The notes under the pieces: model-generated
Told to the model about the DNA's origin: nothing
Databases searched by the model: none
Seen by the model: the letters and a program-made list of their open reading frames with translations, nothing else
Translations under genes and position numbers: made by a program
Shown here: piece by piece, positions 9,259 to 18,071 of the stretch
Numbering within the stretch: position 1 is the first letter of the stretch
Layout: every line of letters begins with the position of its first letter
NCBI GenBank assembly: GCA_905182495.1
Contig: CAJJBU010000003.1
Location: forward strand, 310,001-374,000
Length of the DNA: 64,000 nucleotides
From: Flavobacteriales bacterium UBA952
GTDB taxonomy: Bacteria; Bacteroidota; Bacteroidia; Flavobacteriales_D; Crocinitomicaceae
Direction: 5' to 3'

Positions 9259-10080
9259 TTAATCCATAGCACTTTCTTCGATAACTTTGTCATAAAAGGA
9301 AGAAAGCTCTTTCGCTAAATGCTCCTCTTCTACAAAATCTAACTTATGACAAGTGCTATTATCGAAGGCCTTTGATAATTCTGGAGAAAGTTCTTCAGAA
9401 GAAACATTAATTCCATCGAAATATTTTAAAGCCTGTGCTGTAAAGTTATCAAACGTTGTTTCCTTGAATTTATTACAAACCTCATCGCTAAAGCCTTCAA
9501 ATTTCAATTTTTCTGAAAACCGAGGGTCCCAATTCTTCTCGAACCCCTCATTGTAAAGACTGTAAACGACCTTTGTTTCTTTAAAGTGTGGGTCTTTTCC
9601 GTACACTTCTTTAATGTACAAGCCCATGATTCCTGTCATATAACCATGACAATGAATAACATCCGGTTGCCACCCTAGTTTCTTGACGGTCTCCAAAACA
9701 CCCCTGCAGAAAAAGATAGAGCGCTCATCATTGTCTTTAAATTCTTCCCCTTTATCATCAGTCAAAGTTTGTTTTCTTCTAAAGTACTCATCGTTATCAA
9801 TAAAGTAAACTTGCATTCTTGCTGCAGAAACCGATGCTACTTTTATAATTAACGGGTGATCCTGATCGTCAATGCAAATATTCAAGCCAGAAAGCCGAAT
9901 CACTTCATGAAGCTGATGTCTTCTTTCATTGATGACTCCAAATCGAGGCATAAAAACACGTATCTCCTTTCCGTTCTCTTGAATTACCTGAGGTAACTTT
10001 CGGGCGGTAGTGGAAATTTCTGTTTTCGGTAAAAATGGGGAAATTTCCTGTGAAATATATAAGATCTTCTTTTTTTCCAT
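9259..10080 (-). CDS. Glycogen/starch synthase-like protein, GT5 N-terminal domain only
   Basis: The protein of 273 residues opens with EKKKILYISQEISPFLPKTE, typical of the ADP-glucose-binding N-terminal Rossmann domain of GT5 glycogen synthases. Full GT5 enzymes have about 470 residues with two Rossmann domains; here only the first is present, and the usual C-terminal nucleotide-binding half is absent. Short versions of this kind are common in Bacteroidota next to panC. Whether it has synthase activity is unclear. The ATG at 10080 is preferred to one at 10101 because a TACTTTTG promoter element (minus strand) occupies 10099-10106. It leads the operon with the DUF4270 gene and glmS. Confidence 0.85.
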   Translation of the reverse strand: MEKKKILYISQEISPFLPKTEISTTARKLPQVIQENGKEIRVFMPRFGVINERRHQLHEVIRLSGLNICIDDQDHPLIIKVASVSAARMQVYFIDNDEYFRRKQTLTDDKGEEFKDNDERSIFFCRGVLETVKKLGWQPDVIHCHGYMTGIMGLYIKEVYGKDPHFKETKVVYSLYNEGFEKNWDPRFSEKLKFEGFSDEVCNKFKETTFDNFTAQALKYFDGINVSSEELSPELSKAFDNSTCHKLDFVEEEHLAKELSSFYDKVIEESAMD

Positions 10081-10098
10081 AAGGTTTAATTCGGAGTG

Positions 10099-10106
10099 CA
10101 AAAGTA
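10099..10106 (-). promoter_or_regulatory. -7 promoter element for the glycogen synthase-like/DUF4270/glmS operon
   Basis: Read on the minus strand the sequence is TACTTTTG, a full match to the Bacteroidetes -7 consensus TAnnTTTG, ending 18 bases before the ATG at 10080. No clear -33 TTG was found at the expected distance. The element decides in favour of the downstream start codon. Confidence 0.6.
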
Positions 10107-10166
10107 AGCGTTTTTATCTAACTTTCATAAAAAAGCCTAGATTTACCGATTGAAACAAGGTGTAAA

Positions 10167-11006
10167 ATGACTGGATTCCAAACATTTTCTGATTTTGTTG
10201 GTTTAAAGGGCTTTCTTAAAACGCTTTCAAAAGACTCCACAATTGGCCTAGTACCCACTATGGGGGCCCTTCACTTTGGGCATATTTCCCTGATTAAAAG
10301 GGCCTTAAAAGAAAATGACATTGTTGTTGTTACGCTATTTGTCAATCCTAAACAGTTCAATAATACTTCTGATTTAAGTAATTACCCTAGGGTTCCTGAA
10401 GAGGACATTAAACTACTAGATTCATTTAAAAGACTTTGTGTATGCATACCTCAAGAGGGGGATGTTTACCCTGAAAATGATCCTTATCAAGAGGTTCAGC
10501 TTGGTCTGCTCGACCAAGTTTTAGAAGGTGAGTTTAGGCCTGGGCATTTTGCAGGGGTTGCCCATGTTGTTCACAACTTAATACGAATTATTGAACCCGC
10601 TAAAGCATACTTTGGTCTTAAAGACGCACAGCAGCTTGCCGTCATTAATTTAATGGTAAACGCCACAAGGTTGCCTGTTGATATTATAGCATGCGAAACA
10701 ATAAGAAACTCGGACGGCCTGGCTTTAAGTAGCCGTAATGCCCTTTTAAGTAAAGAAAACATTATTGATGCTTCAGTTATATACGAAACTTTGGCTTTCG
10801 TTAAAGATAATATAAGAAAAATAGGTGCGGTGGAAATCAAAAAAAAAGCAATCGCTCGTTTTAAAAACAGTAATTTAAAGATCGAGTATATTGGGTTGGT
10901 TAACAGAGACTCATTTCAGCCTTTTACCGATGGCGGGGAAGGGGGGATTTGCTGTCTCGCGGCGTATTGTAACGGTGTTAGGCTTATTGACAATGTCTTG
11001 TTCTAA
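10167..11006 (+). CDS. panC: Pantoate--beta-alanine ligase
   Basis: This 279-residue enzyme joins pantoate and beta-alanine with ATP to form pantothenate, the precursor of coenzyme A. The nucleotidyltransferase HxGH-type motif is seen in GALHFGHISLIKRA near residue 32. The pantoate-binding segment GHFAGVAHVVHNL (near 125) and the SSRNALLS loop (near 190) are intact. It is divergent from the glycogen synthase-like operon. In many Bacteroidota panD follows, but here the next gene is a flippase-like membrane protein after only 55 bases, and no panD is visible in the window. Confidence 0.96.
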   Translation: MTGFQTFSDFVGLKGFLKTLSKDSTIGLVPTMGALHFGHISLIKRALKENDIVVVTLFVNPKQFNNTSDLSNYPRVPEEDIKLLDSFKRLCVCIPQEGDVYPENDPYQEVQLGLLDQVLEGEFRPGHFAGVAHVVHNLIRIIEPAKAYFGLKDAQQLAVINLMVNATRLPVDIIACETIRNSDGLALSSRNALLSKENIIDASVIYETLAFVKDNIRKIGAVEIKKKAIARFKNSNLKIEYIGLVNRDSFQPFTDGGEGGICCLAAYCNGVRLIDNVLF

Positions 11007-11061
11007 GCTTGAGATTACTTTATATTTACAGTCTTTAAAATTTGATAATTGATAGGAACCT

Positions 11062-12081
11062 ATGCCAAAAGCTAAACTAAGCTCCTTATTAAAATTGGTT
11101 TTTTCGATTGGTTTAGGCGTATACCTAACGTGGTTCTTTTTTGAAAACATGTCTGAAAAAGACATCAATGTCTTCAAGAGTGCCGTTTTGAATTCAAACC
11201 TATGGTATATTGGGTTTTCACTTGTTTTGGCTTTGCTTTCATATTTCTCTAGAGCTTATCGTTGGGGGCTAACACTTCACCCGCTGGGACACAAAAGCTC
11301 CTTTTGGAATCAATACCACTCCTTGATGATTGGGTATCTTGTCAATATGACCATCCCTCGCGCAGGCGAGTTTTCCAGAGCAATAATGTTAAAAAGATCA
11401 GATAATATTCCCGTAGCCGCTTCATTCGGAACGATTGTAATGGAAAGGCTTGTTGACATGCTTATCCTGCTGACAATTACTCTTTGTACTGTTTTTTCGA
11501 ATAGGGAACAAGCCTCGGCTATTGTTTCAAGTCTAAAAATTGCGTTTTTAGGTAAGGAAGAAACTCAAACGAGCAGCAATCCCTCAAGTTTTATTTTATT
11601 CGGGGGGCTTTTGATACTCATCCTCGTGGTTTGGGTGGTGCTTCGAAAAAGACTAAGGCTGAAAGTTGTTTCATTTATTAGCTCTTTAAAAGCTGGTGTT
11701 TTATCCATTTTCAAAGTAAAGCGTTCTGGGGCATATTTATTTCACACCGCCTTAATTTGGGGTTCTTATCTCATCATGTTCGCCTTGCCTTTTTGGGCCC
11801 TGCAAGAAACGGCTAACCTCCCTATATCTGGGCTGTTTTTAGCCTTCATTTTTGGTGCGATTGGAATTTCGTTTACCAATGGGGGAATGGGGGCTTATCC
11901 GCTTCTCATCGGAATTACAACAGCTTATTATTTAAAAGAAATGGGGGTAGATGATGCGCTAGCCATAGGCAATGCTGTAGGAATGGTAATCTGGGCCACC
12001 CAAACCTTATTTTTAATACTTTTAGGTCTCATCTCTTTGGTTTTGATGCCAAGAAAATATAAATCGAATGAAAAGGACTAA
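11062..12081 (+). CDS. Lysylphosphatidylglycerol synthase TM region / UPF0104 family membrane protein
   Basis: A 339-residue integral membrane protein shows about eight hydrophobic segments. It has the family signature around YFSRAYRWGLTL (near residue 65), the conserved IPRAGEFSRA stretch near residue 105, and GTIVMERLVDM near residue 130. The family (YbhN/AglD-like) has roles in lipid flipping or lipid modification, but substrates are rarely known. There is no catalytic cytosolic aminoacyltransferase domain, so it is not a full MprF. It follows panC closely and overlaps the next gene by 14 bases, so the three genes are probably one transcript. Confidence 0.85.
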   Translation: MPKAKLSSLLKLVFSIGLGVYLTWFFFENMSEKDINVFKSAVLNSNLWYIGFSLVLALLSYFSRAYRWGLTLHPLGHKSSFWNQYHSLMIGYLVNMTIPRAGEFSRAIMLKRSDNIPVAASFGTIVMERLVDMLILLTITLCTVFSNREQASAIVSSLKIAFLGKEETQTSSNPSSFILFGGLLILILVVWVVLRKRLRLKVVSFISSLKAGVLSIFKVKRSGAYLFHTALIWGSYLIMFALPFWALQETANLPISGLFLAFIFGAIGISFTNGGMGAYPLLIGITTAYYLKEMGVDDALAIGNAVGMVIWATQTLFLILLGLISLVLMPRKYKSNEKD

Positions 12082-12586
12082 GACACCTTTGCAGGAAAAA
12101 CTTATGACTGCACATGACATTCAAAAGGATATTGCTAAATGGAAGTTAAAAGGGTTGAGTATCTGCTTCACAAACGGATGCTTTGACATCTTACATCTGG
12201 GGCATATTACCTATCTCTCAAAGGCCGCCCTTTTGGCAGATGTATTAATTGTTGGAGTCAATAGTGACCGGTCCGTAAAGGCCCTCAATAAAGCTCCTGA
12301 TAGGCCAGTTAACAACGAGGAAGCGCGCGCCGCATTAATTGCTTCCTTAGAGGCTGTAGACGCCGTATTTGTGTTTGACGAAAACACCCCAAAAGAATTA
12401 ATTTCAAAACTACTTCCAGATGTCCTCGTTAAGGGAGGAGACTACGACCCGGAAGAGCAAGATTCTGGGCACCCTAGGTATGTTGTTGGCCGCGAATCGG
12501 TTCTGAAAAGTGGGGGTTCCGTAAAAACCATTGAACTTGTTGAGGGGTTTTCAACTACAGAAATTCTTAAAAAAATTCAGTCTTAA
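12068..12586 (+). CDS. D-glycero-beta-D-manno-heptose 1-phosphate adenylyltransferase (RfaE2-like)
   Basis: The 172-residue protein carries a cytidylyltransferase-like fold with FTNGCFDILHLGHITYLSKA (residues about 34-53), which includes the HLGH nucleotide-binding motif. Further family motifs are VGVNSDRSV and PDVLVKGGDY. It matches the C-terminal (adenylyltransferase) domain of HldE as a stand-alone protein. It would make ADP-heptose for the lipopolysaccharide core. The start may be the ATG at residue 13 (position 12104), which removes the overlap with the upstream gene. No kinase half (RfaE1) is present in the window. It ends in a 4-base convergent overlap with the next gene. Confidence 0.9.
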   Translation: MKRTKTPLQEKLMTAHDIQKDIAKWKLKGLSICFTNGCFDILHLGHITYLSKAALLADVLIVGVNSDRSVKALNKAPDRPVNNEEARAALIASLEAVDAVFVFDENTPKELISKLLPDVLVKGGDYDPEEQDSGHPRYVVGRESVLKSGGSVKTIELVEGFSTTEILKKIQS

Positions 12587-13410
12587 TATTTCCTTTTAAC
12601 AGACATGTACCATGTTTTATCAAATCGATACATGATTGTTTTTAATACATCATATATTTCATCGTGGGTGCCATCTAGGTTTCTTCGTAACCAAAATCCA
12701 AATGCCATATGGGATTCAAAAGGCGACGAAACCTCACTTTCACTTGGCAGCGCATATGCTTCGTCAAGTTCATAATGATACGAACCAAACAAAACATTTA
12801 ACCCATCTTCTCCATTTTGCACATCTTGAATATAATTCTCTGCCTGAGAAGCGTAGGTTCCATCTTTGTTTAAATACAAATAACTCTCGGTCAACAACCT
12901 AAAAAACCTGCTAAAACTTCTGTATAACGCTTTTACTGAAACGCCATTAATTGAAAGGTTTTTAGAGGGAATCAGGTTTTTAAGCCCATTTATAAATTTC
13001 GGATTGTACTCACGAAACTGATTGCTCCAAGGAGCTAATTTTGACCCCTCGCCTTTAAACATTTTTTGATTTAACAACCGTTCATACAACTCAATGCTAT
13101 AAAAGTCAGAAGATGCTTTTTTGACTCTAACCCCTTTTGATTCTAAGAAGTCCTCGGCCCCCTGTTCGGCATAACTGGAATAAAGAAAGATTCCTTTAAA
13201 CCCTTCATAATACTGCCTGTCTCCAGACCTCACGTAGCCATAAGAACAGCAACTTGATAAATCCCCCTCATTAGTCGCCTTGTAAGTTTCAAATAAAGGC
13301 CCATATAAAACAGAGCTGTCTTTCTTAGAAATCCTTTGGTAATTCTTTGTTGGTGGGGTCGTAAATGAAAACAATACAATTAATGTTATAAATAATAGGG
13401 TTCTGCTCAT
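12583..13410 (-). CDS. Exported protein of unknown function
   Basis: The 275-residue protein is not recognised. It has an N-terminal signal sequence (residues 1-18, LLFITLIVLFSFTTPP), then a mixed alpha/beta body rich in tyrosine and serine. Two adjacent cysteines occur in SSCCSYGYV near residue 54. Nothing resembles a known catalytic motif. It lies convergent to the heptose gene (4-base overlap) and 41 bases after the start of the AsmA-like gene's downstream end, so it may be co-transcribed with that gene. It is probably periplasmic. Confidence 0.6.
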   Translation of the reverse strand: MSRTLLFITLIVLFSFTTPPTKNYQRISKKDSSVLYGPLFETYKATNEGDLSSCCSYGYVRSGDRQYYEGFKGIFLYSSYAEQGAEDFLESKGVRVKKASSDFYSIELYERLLNQKMFKGEGSKLAPWSNQFREYNPKFINGLKNLIPSKNLSINGVSVKALYRSFSRFFRLLTESYLYLNKDGTYASQAENYIQDVQNGEDGLNVLFGSYHYELDEAYALPSESEVSSPFESHMAFGFWLRRNLDGTHDEIYDVLKTIMYRFDKTWYMSVKRKY

Positions 13411-13451
13411 CTTGAAAAATGGTTAAATTGCTAGCATAAAAATAAGTTTTT

Positions 13452-16127
13452 TTATTTACCCCCTCCTTTAATCCCAATACTCTCCTCGGATTCATCAGCT
13501 TCTTTTTTCTGCTGTTCCTTGAGTTTTTCGAGCGCTTTTTTAAACTTAGACACCTTTTTTTTCGGGGTTTCTTTTTTGTCCTTTTTCGGGATTGAGTCTT
13601 CCCCTTTTGTCCCCTCCCAATTTATTTTAATCTCCTCCATTGGTTTTTCTTCAGGAACGAATTCTTGTATACTCGTATCCTTTTTAAAAACACCGAACTC
13701 TGTTTTAAGCATTTCCTTTATTTGCTTCTTCTCCTCTTGACGATACTCCTGATTACTCTTCTTTTTTTGTGCCTTGTCCCACTCTAAAACAGGGTCTTCA
13801 AGACCACCTGTCATCTTTAAGAACATCCTAAACCCTGTGCCGTCATCGATAACGTCTCCAAATTCACTATCCCGATCGTTTTTAAGAAGGTCACGAAATT
13901 TAAAATCAAATTGATAATCTATTTGATTATCAAATGCGTGTGATCCAGAAACATTCATGTCCAACACCGAGGAAGAAACGCTCATTTTTGGGATGCTTAC
14001 TTTGCTGTTTTTAATCACAATTTCGTTTTTTAAACTTTTAAAGGAAACCTGACGCAAGCGCTCTTCCAAAAGGGCGAGGTTCTTTTTTCCTAAAACTAAT
14101 TTTGCTGGGCTTTCAGCTATGCTTTTTGCGATATCAACCATAATTGATGCATTCTTAATCGTTCCGTTATTTATCCAAATAAAAAACCGGCTGTCAATCG
14201 ATGAATAGTCTAACCCGTCTTTTAGATCAAACATGGCTTTAAATTGTAGTTTCAAGCTCGCGCTTCCTGTTAGGTTTTCCGCCAACAAAACGTCTTGATA
14301 AAAATTATTCCACTCTTTAAATGCTGATTTAATATCAATTCCTGAGCTATGCGCAATAGTTGATAGTTCAAATTTCTCCGGTAAGTCCTCTTTTATTCGC
14401 AAACTTCCGTCAACCCTCACACCTGCATTTTTTAGCGATAAGAACTTAAAATTGATATCCCTTCCCGAAATAGACAAATCGCCCTTTACATCCTCGAAAT
14501 TGTGCTGTTCATAATTCAGTTTACCCAAATTCAGCTTAAGTGTCCCTTTCAAATGGTCTGGAAGGGCATATTTGTTTTGCTTGATTTTCTGTTCCTTGGT
14601 TGTTGATCCAAGGTCTGTTAAGTAGACTTCTTCTCCGCTAAGGGATAAGTTTATCGTTAGGTCCTCTTTGTTGTAAATGTAGTTGAATACATTTTCGAGT
14701 GTACCGCGAAAAGACATATCCGTCTCGTTTACAGTTAATCCGAAGTTATCTACACGCAGATCCCTTTTTGTGAATTTAATATTTCCGTTAATCCCCTGAA
14801 AGAGGCGCTTATCTTCATTTAATTTGAATGCAACGTCATCAAAATTGATGTTCCCATTACATTTTTTCAGCACCATGTTTTTTGATTGCGCATCTTGAAT
14901 TGCTATAAAATCTGTTGATAGGTTAAGCAGTCCTTTGATCTCTTCTATTCCAGAAAAATTAAAGATTCTATTCGCTGACCTTAAATTTACGATGCCGTGA
15001 GCGGAACCACTCCATCGAGGGTTGTTAAAATCAATGATTGAAAGGGCTCCCTTAAACGGGCCTGTAGCCGATTGCAAGCTTACCGATTCAAGGACTAGCT
15101 CCTCTCCTATTAGGTCTCTTTTTGTATAATGTCCTTTAAGTTGAATGTTTGTTAGTTTAATGTTCTCTAGAGGCTCTCTAATTTGGCCGTTTTCTATAGA
15201 AAAAAGACAATTAATATTGACGGGGGATGACACCGAGGTCCCTCCATCAATTTTTAAATCGAAGTCAAGAACACCCTTGCCTTCAAATTTATTTAACGTT
15301 TCTTTCGCGCCATTAAGTGCCATTTTTTCAACAGCGTCGGTTAGCTTTATCGATTTCGAGGTGATATGAAAAAACAAACTATCACGATCAAAATTTCCGT
15401 CTATTTCAAATGGCAATCCTCCAATATTTATAATCGCAACAGGTATAACCGTTTCTCCTTTATGCTTATCTACACTTAGCTTAAGGTCAAATTCAAGAAG
15501 TTGGTTTTTCACCAAAGAAACCCCAGAGCTTTTCGCTTCTAGTACCTGAACATTTCCTTGGGTGAGCATTTCAAACTCCTTTGTAGACAATGCTCCGGAA
15601 AGGGAGACTAGATTAATATGAGACTGGTAGTCTTGCCTCGTTATTTCATTTTCATAACGCACATCCACTTCTTTGAATCTTACGGCCTGAAGTTCTAATT
15701 TAAAATCAGAGTCATTGTCCTCTTTTGCTCCTTTAATAATGTCGTAATTTTCTCTACCAAGTGAATCAACAAAAAGGTTTAAAACCCCACTCGTTATATT
15801 GATTTGCTTTAAATTATAATCGCCTTTTAGTAAGTCAAAAGGGTTAAACCGAAGGTTGAATTTATCGCTCTTCAGTAGTAATGTTTTTTGATAACGCCCA
15901 GGAATTGTTACATCTAAAAGGTCTATGGAAATATTCGGAAAGCTAGACCAAAAGGCAAATTCCACTTTTTGAACCGACATTGGAACCTCTAGGTTTTTAT
16001 TCAATTCAGACAATGCCTTGTCGATGATTTTACCCTGCAGGAAAAAGACTAATGTGGACAATAAAATCACGCCCGATAGGAGGGTGAAAAGAGTCCACTT
16101 AAATGCCTTTTTTACTTTCGTATTCAT
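13452..16127 (-). CDS. AsmA family protein
   Basis: An 891-residue protein starts with one transmembrane helix (residues about 12-32), then the AsmA N-terminal signature (KNLEVPMSVQKVEFAFW, followed by IDLLDVTI). Long beta-rich repeats fill residues 50-780, as in the bridge-like AsmA/TamB lipid-transfer proteins. The C-terminal 100 residues are highly charged, with runs of lysine and glutamate and a probable coiled coil. Such proteins lie in the inner membrane and reach into the periplasm, where they are linked to phospholipid transport and outer membrane assembly. A role here is inferred from the family only. Confidence 0.85.
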   Translation of the reverse strand: MNTKVKKAFKWTLFTLLSGVILLSTLVFFLQGKIIDKALSELNKNLEVPMSVQKVEFAFWSSFPNISIDLLDVTIPGRYQKTLLLKSDKFNLRFNPFDLLKGDYNLKQINITSGVLNLFVDSLGRENYDIIKGAKEDNDSDFKLELQAVRFKEVDVRYENEITRQDYQSHINLVSLSGALSTKEFEMLTQGNVQVLEAKSSGVSLVKNQLLEFDLKLSVDKHKGETVIPVAIINIGGLPFEIDGNFDRDSLFFHITSKSIKLTDAVEKMALNGAKETLNKFEGKGVLDFDLKIDGGTSVSSPVNINCLFSIENGQIREPLENIKLTNIQLKGHYTKRDLIGEELVLESVSLQSATGPFKGALSIIDFNNPRWSGSAHGIVNLRSANRIFNFSGIEEIKGLLNLSTDFIAIQDAQSKNMVLKKCNGNINFDDVAFKLNEDKRLFQGINGNIKFTKRDLRVDNFGLTVNETDMSFRGTLENVFNYIYNKEDLTINLSLSGEEVYLTDLGSTTKEQKIKQNKYALPDHLKGTLKLNLGKLNYEQHNFEDVKGDLSISGRDINFKFLSLKNAGVRVDGSLRIKEDLPEKFELSTIAHSSGIDIKSAFKEWNNFYQDVLLAENLTGSASLKLQFKAMFDLKDGLDYSSIDSRFFIWINNGTIKNASIMVDIAKSIAESPAKLVLGKKNLALLEERLRQVSFKSLKNEIVIKNSKVSIPKMSVSSSVLDMNVSGSHAFDNQIDYQFDFKFRDLLKNDRDSEFGDVIDDGTGFRMFLKMTGGLEDPVLEWDKAQKKKSNQEYRQEEKKQIKEMLKTEFGVFKKDTSIQEFVPEEKPMEEIKINWEGTKGEDSIPKKDKKETPKKKVSKFKKALEKLKEQQKKEADESEESIGIKGGGK

Positions 16128-16410
16128 GTCTTGTCTAAATTAGATGCAAAAGCCGTTCCTTTATTTAAGTAAAGACTCAAATTATCAACTTTCAAATGTG
16201 GGTTGGTAACACTTTCTTATTTAAAGCTCAATCTCAAGTAAGGGTTTTATCGCCTTTTCACCCCCTCTCGAGACTGAAAAAGAAGTTCTACATCTCGAAT
16301 ATCAATTTGCAATCTGTTTTGTATTAAGAAATAAATTAATTTTACCCTATCGATCAAACAAAACCGCTTAAAAAAGCATTTCATATTTAATTCACAATAA
16401 GTAGCTTAAA

Positions 16411-17949
16411 ATGGTAAGAGTAGGTATTGACGATATAGCAGTGTATTTCCCAAAACTTCATTTCGAAATAGAAGCCTTTTCAAAATTCAGAGGGCTAGAG
16501 TTTAATAAATTAAATAAGGGCTTGGGCCTTACCTCAATGGCTATCCCCGACGCGCATGAAGATACAGCGACCATGGGTGCAAATGCTTGTGTTAGGCTTA
16601 TTGATCGAAACAAATTGTCTCCCAAAACTATCGGCCGAATTTATCTTGGGACAGAATCCGCATTAGATGGCGCAAAGCCCACCTCGACATATATTATTGA
16701 CATGTTGGAGCAAAAGTATGCCGCTGAATATGGGAAAGGTTGCTTTAGCCATTGTGATGTTGTTGACCTTAATTTTGCTTGTATTGGAGGGGTAGACGCA
16801 ATGCACAACACACTAGATTGGGTGGCAAGAGGCGGGTTGGAAGAAAATAGACTTGGTATTGTTGTCTTCTCAGATAATGCAAAATATGACCTAAACTCAT
16901 CGGGAGAATACACGCAAGGAGCTGGAGCTGGAGCGCTTCTTATTAGTCATCAACCTAGGTTAATTCAGATCCCAGATACCTGGGGGGTATCAACACTTCC
17001 CGTACACGATTTTTTTAAACCCAAACGAGAAATCCAGCTCAAAACCTTGATCCAAGATTTTCTTGATTTGGCGGAAGAGGCAGGGCTTCAAAAAACGGAG
17101 GGATTGACAGAAAAAATCATTGACCTTATCCCTTCTTCTTCTAAAAAGGACCATTTACTGTTCGAGTCAAATTCCGTCAAAATTCATAAGGAAACACCGG
17201 TTTTTGATGGCCAATTTTCAAATCGTTGTTATACTGACGCTGTAAAATCGGCATTCGTTAATTTTCGTGCGGAAGCCATTAGGAACAGCCGGTATAATCC
17301 ACAAAAAGATGCCGCTATTACAGAGCAATGGAGCAGAATAGTTGTTCACCTCCCGTATGCATTTCAAGGGAAAAGAATGCTTCCTGATGTGTTTTTCCTT
17401 GACCGAAATAACACACCTGAATGGGATGAGGTTCTTTCTGAAATTGGAGCTTACCCTTTAGCAGAACAATTCGAAAGCGCTGAACATTTTGAAAAAGCAA
17501 AGGAAAATTACAGACGAGTAATTTCCAAAACAGATATGTATAAGGCTTTTGTCGCACTTAAAATTGAAAAAACCCAAAGAGCTTCAAGTCTCGTCGGGAA
17601 TCAATATACGGGCTCTATCTTTCTTGCATTGATGTCGACATTAGAAGCCGATTTAACTGAACAGTCCCCTTTAAATGGCAGCCATATTGGTTTCTGTGCA
17701 TATGGCAGCGGTGCGAAGGCTAAAGTTTTTGAAGGAATTATGCAAAAGGGTTGGGAATCGGTAGTTAAAAAATTCGATCTATTCCCGCGTTTAAAGCAGC
17801 GCTATGCTATCGACGCCAAAACATATGAGGCTCTTCATAGGGGCACTCAAAAAACTTCTGTACTTAAACCTTCCGCGGAATTTGTCTTGAAAACAGTAGG
17901 AGGCCCAAATGTGCTCGAAGGCCACAGAAACTATACGTGGATAGACTAA
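16411..17949 (+). CDS. Hydroxymethylglutaryl-CoA synthase family protein
   Basis: The 512-residue protein belongs to the thiolase superfamily. It opens with VGIDDIAVYFPK, and the catalytic cysteine is in VDLNFACIGGVDAM near residue 126. The DNAKY segment near residue 153 and the later GSGAKAKVFEG region near 435 also fit HMG-CoA synthase. The reaction would join acetyl-CoA and acetoacetyl-CoA to give HMG-CoA for the mevalonate pathway. It is longer than the usual 390-460 residues, with extra sequence around residues 200-260. It stands alone between a minus-strand AsmA gene and the FAS1 gene, with no other mevalonate genes in the window, so its exact reaction is not certain. Confidence 0.85.
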   Translation: MVRVGIDDIAVYFPKLHFEIEAFSKFRGLEFNKLNKGLGLTSMAIPDAHEDTATMGANACVRLIDRNKLSPKTIGRIYLGTESALDGAKPTSTYIIDMLEQKYAAEYGKGCFSHCDVVDLNFACIGGVDAMHNTLDWVARGGLEENRLGIVVFSDNAKYDLNSSGEYTQGAGAGALLISHQPRLIQIPDTWGVSTLPVHDFFKPKREIQLKTLIQDFLDLAEEAGLQKTEGLTEKIIDLIPSSSKKDHLLFESNSVKIHKETPVFDGQFSNRCYTDAVKSAFVNFRAEAIRNSRYNPQKDAAITEQWSRIVVHLPYAFQGKRMLPDVFFLDRNNTPEWDEVLSEIGAYPLAEQFESAEHFEKAKENYRRVISKTDMYKAFVALKIEKTQRASSLVGNQYTGSIFLALMSTLEADLTEQSPLNGSHIGFCAYGSGAKAKVFEGIMQKGWESVVKKFDLFPRLKQRYAIDAKTYEALHRGTQKTSVLKPSAEFVLKTVGGPNVLEGHRNYTWID

Positions 17950-18071
17950 AGAAAAAAAACCAATCACTAGCCTTTTTTTCAACACTTTAAGCCTTAAAAA
18001 AAAAAATTAAAAAAATAACGAACAATTCTGCCTAAGGCTTGTTTTATATTGTGAACTAAAACTTAAACAAA

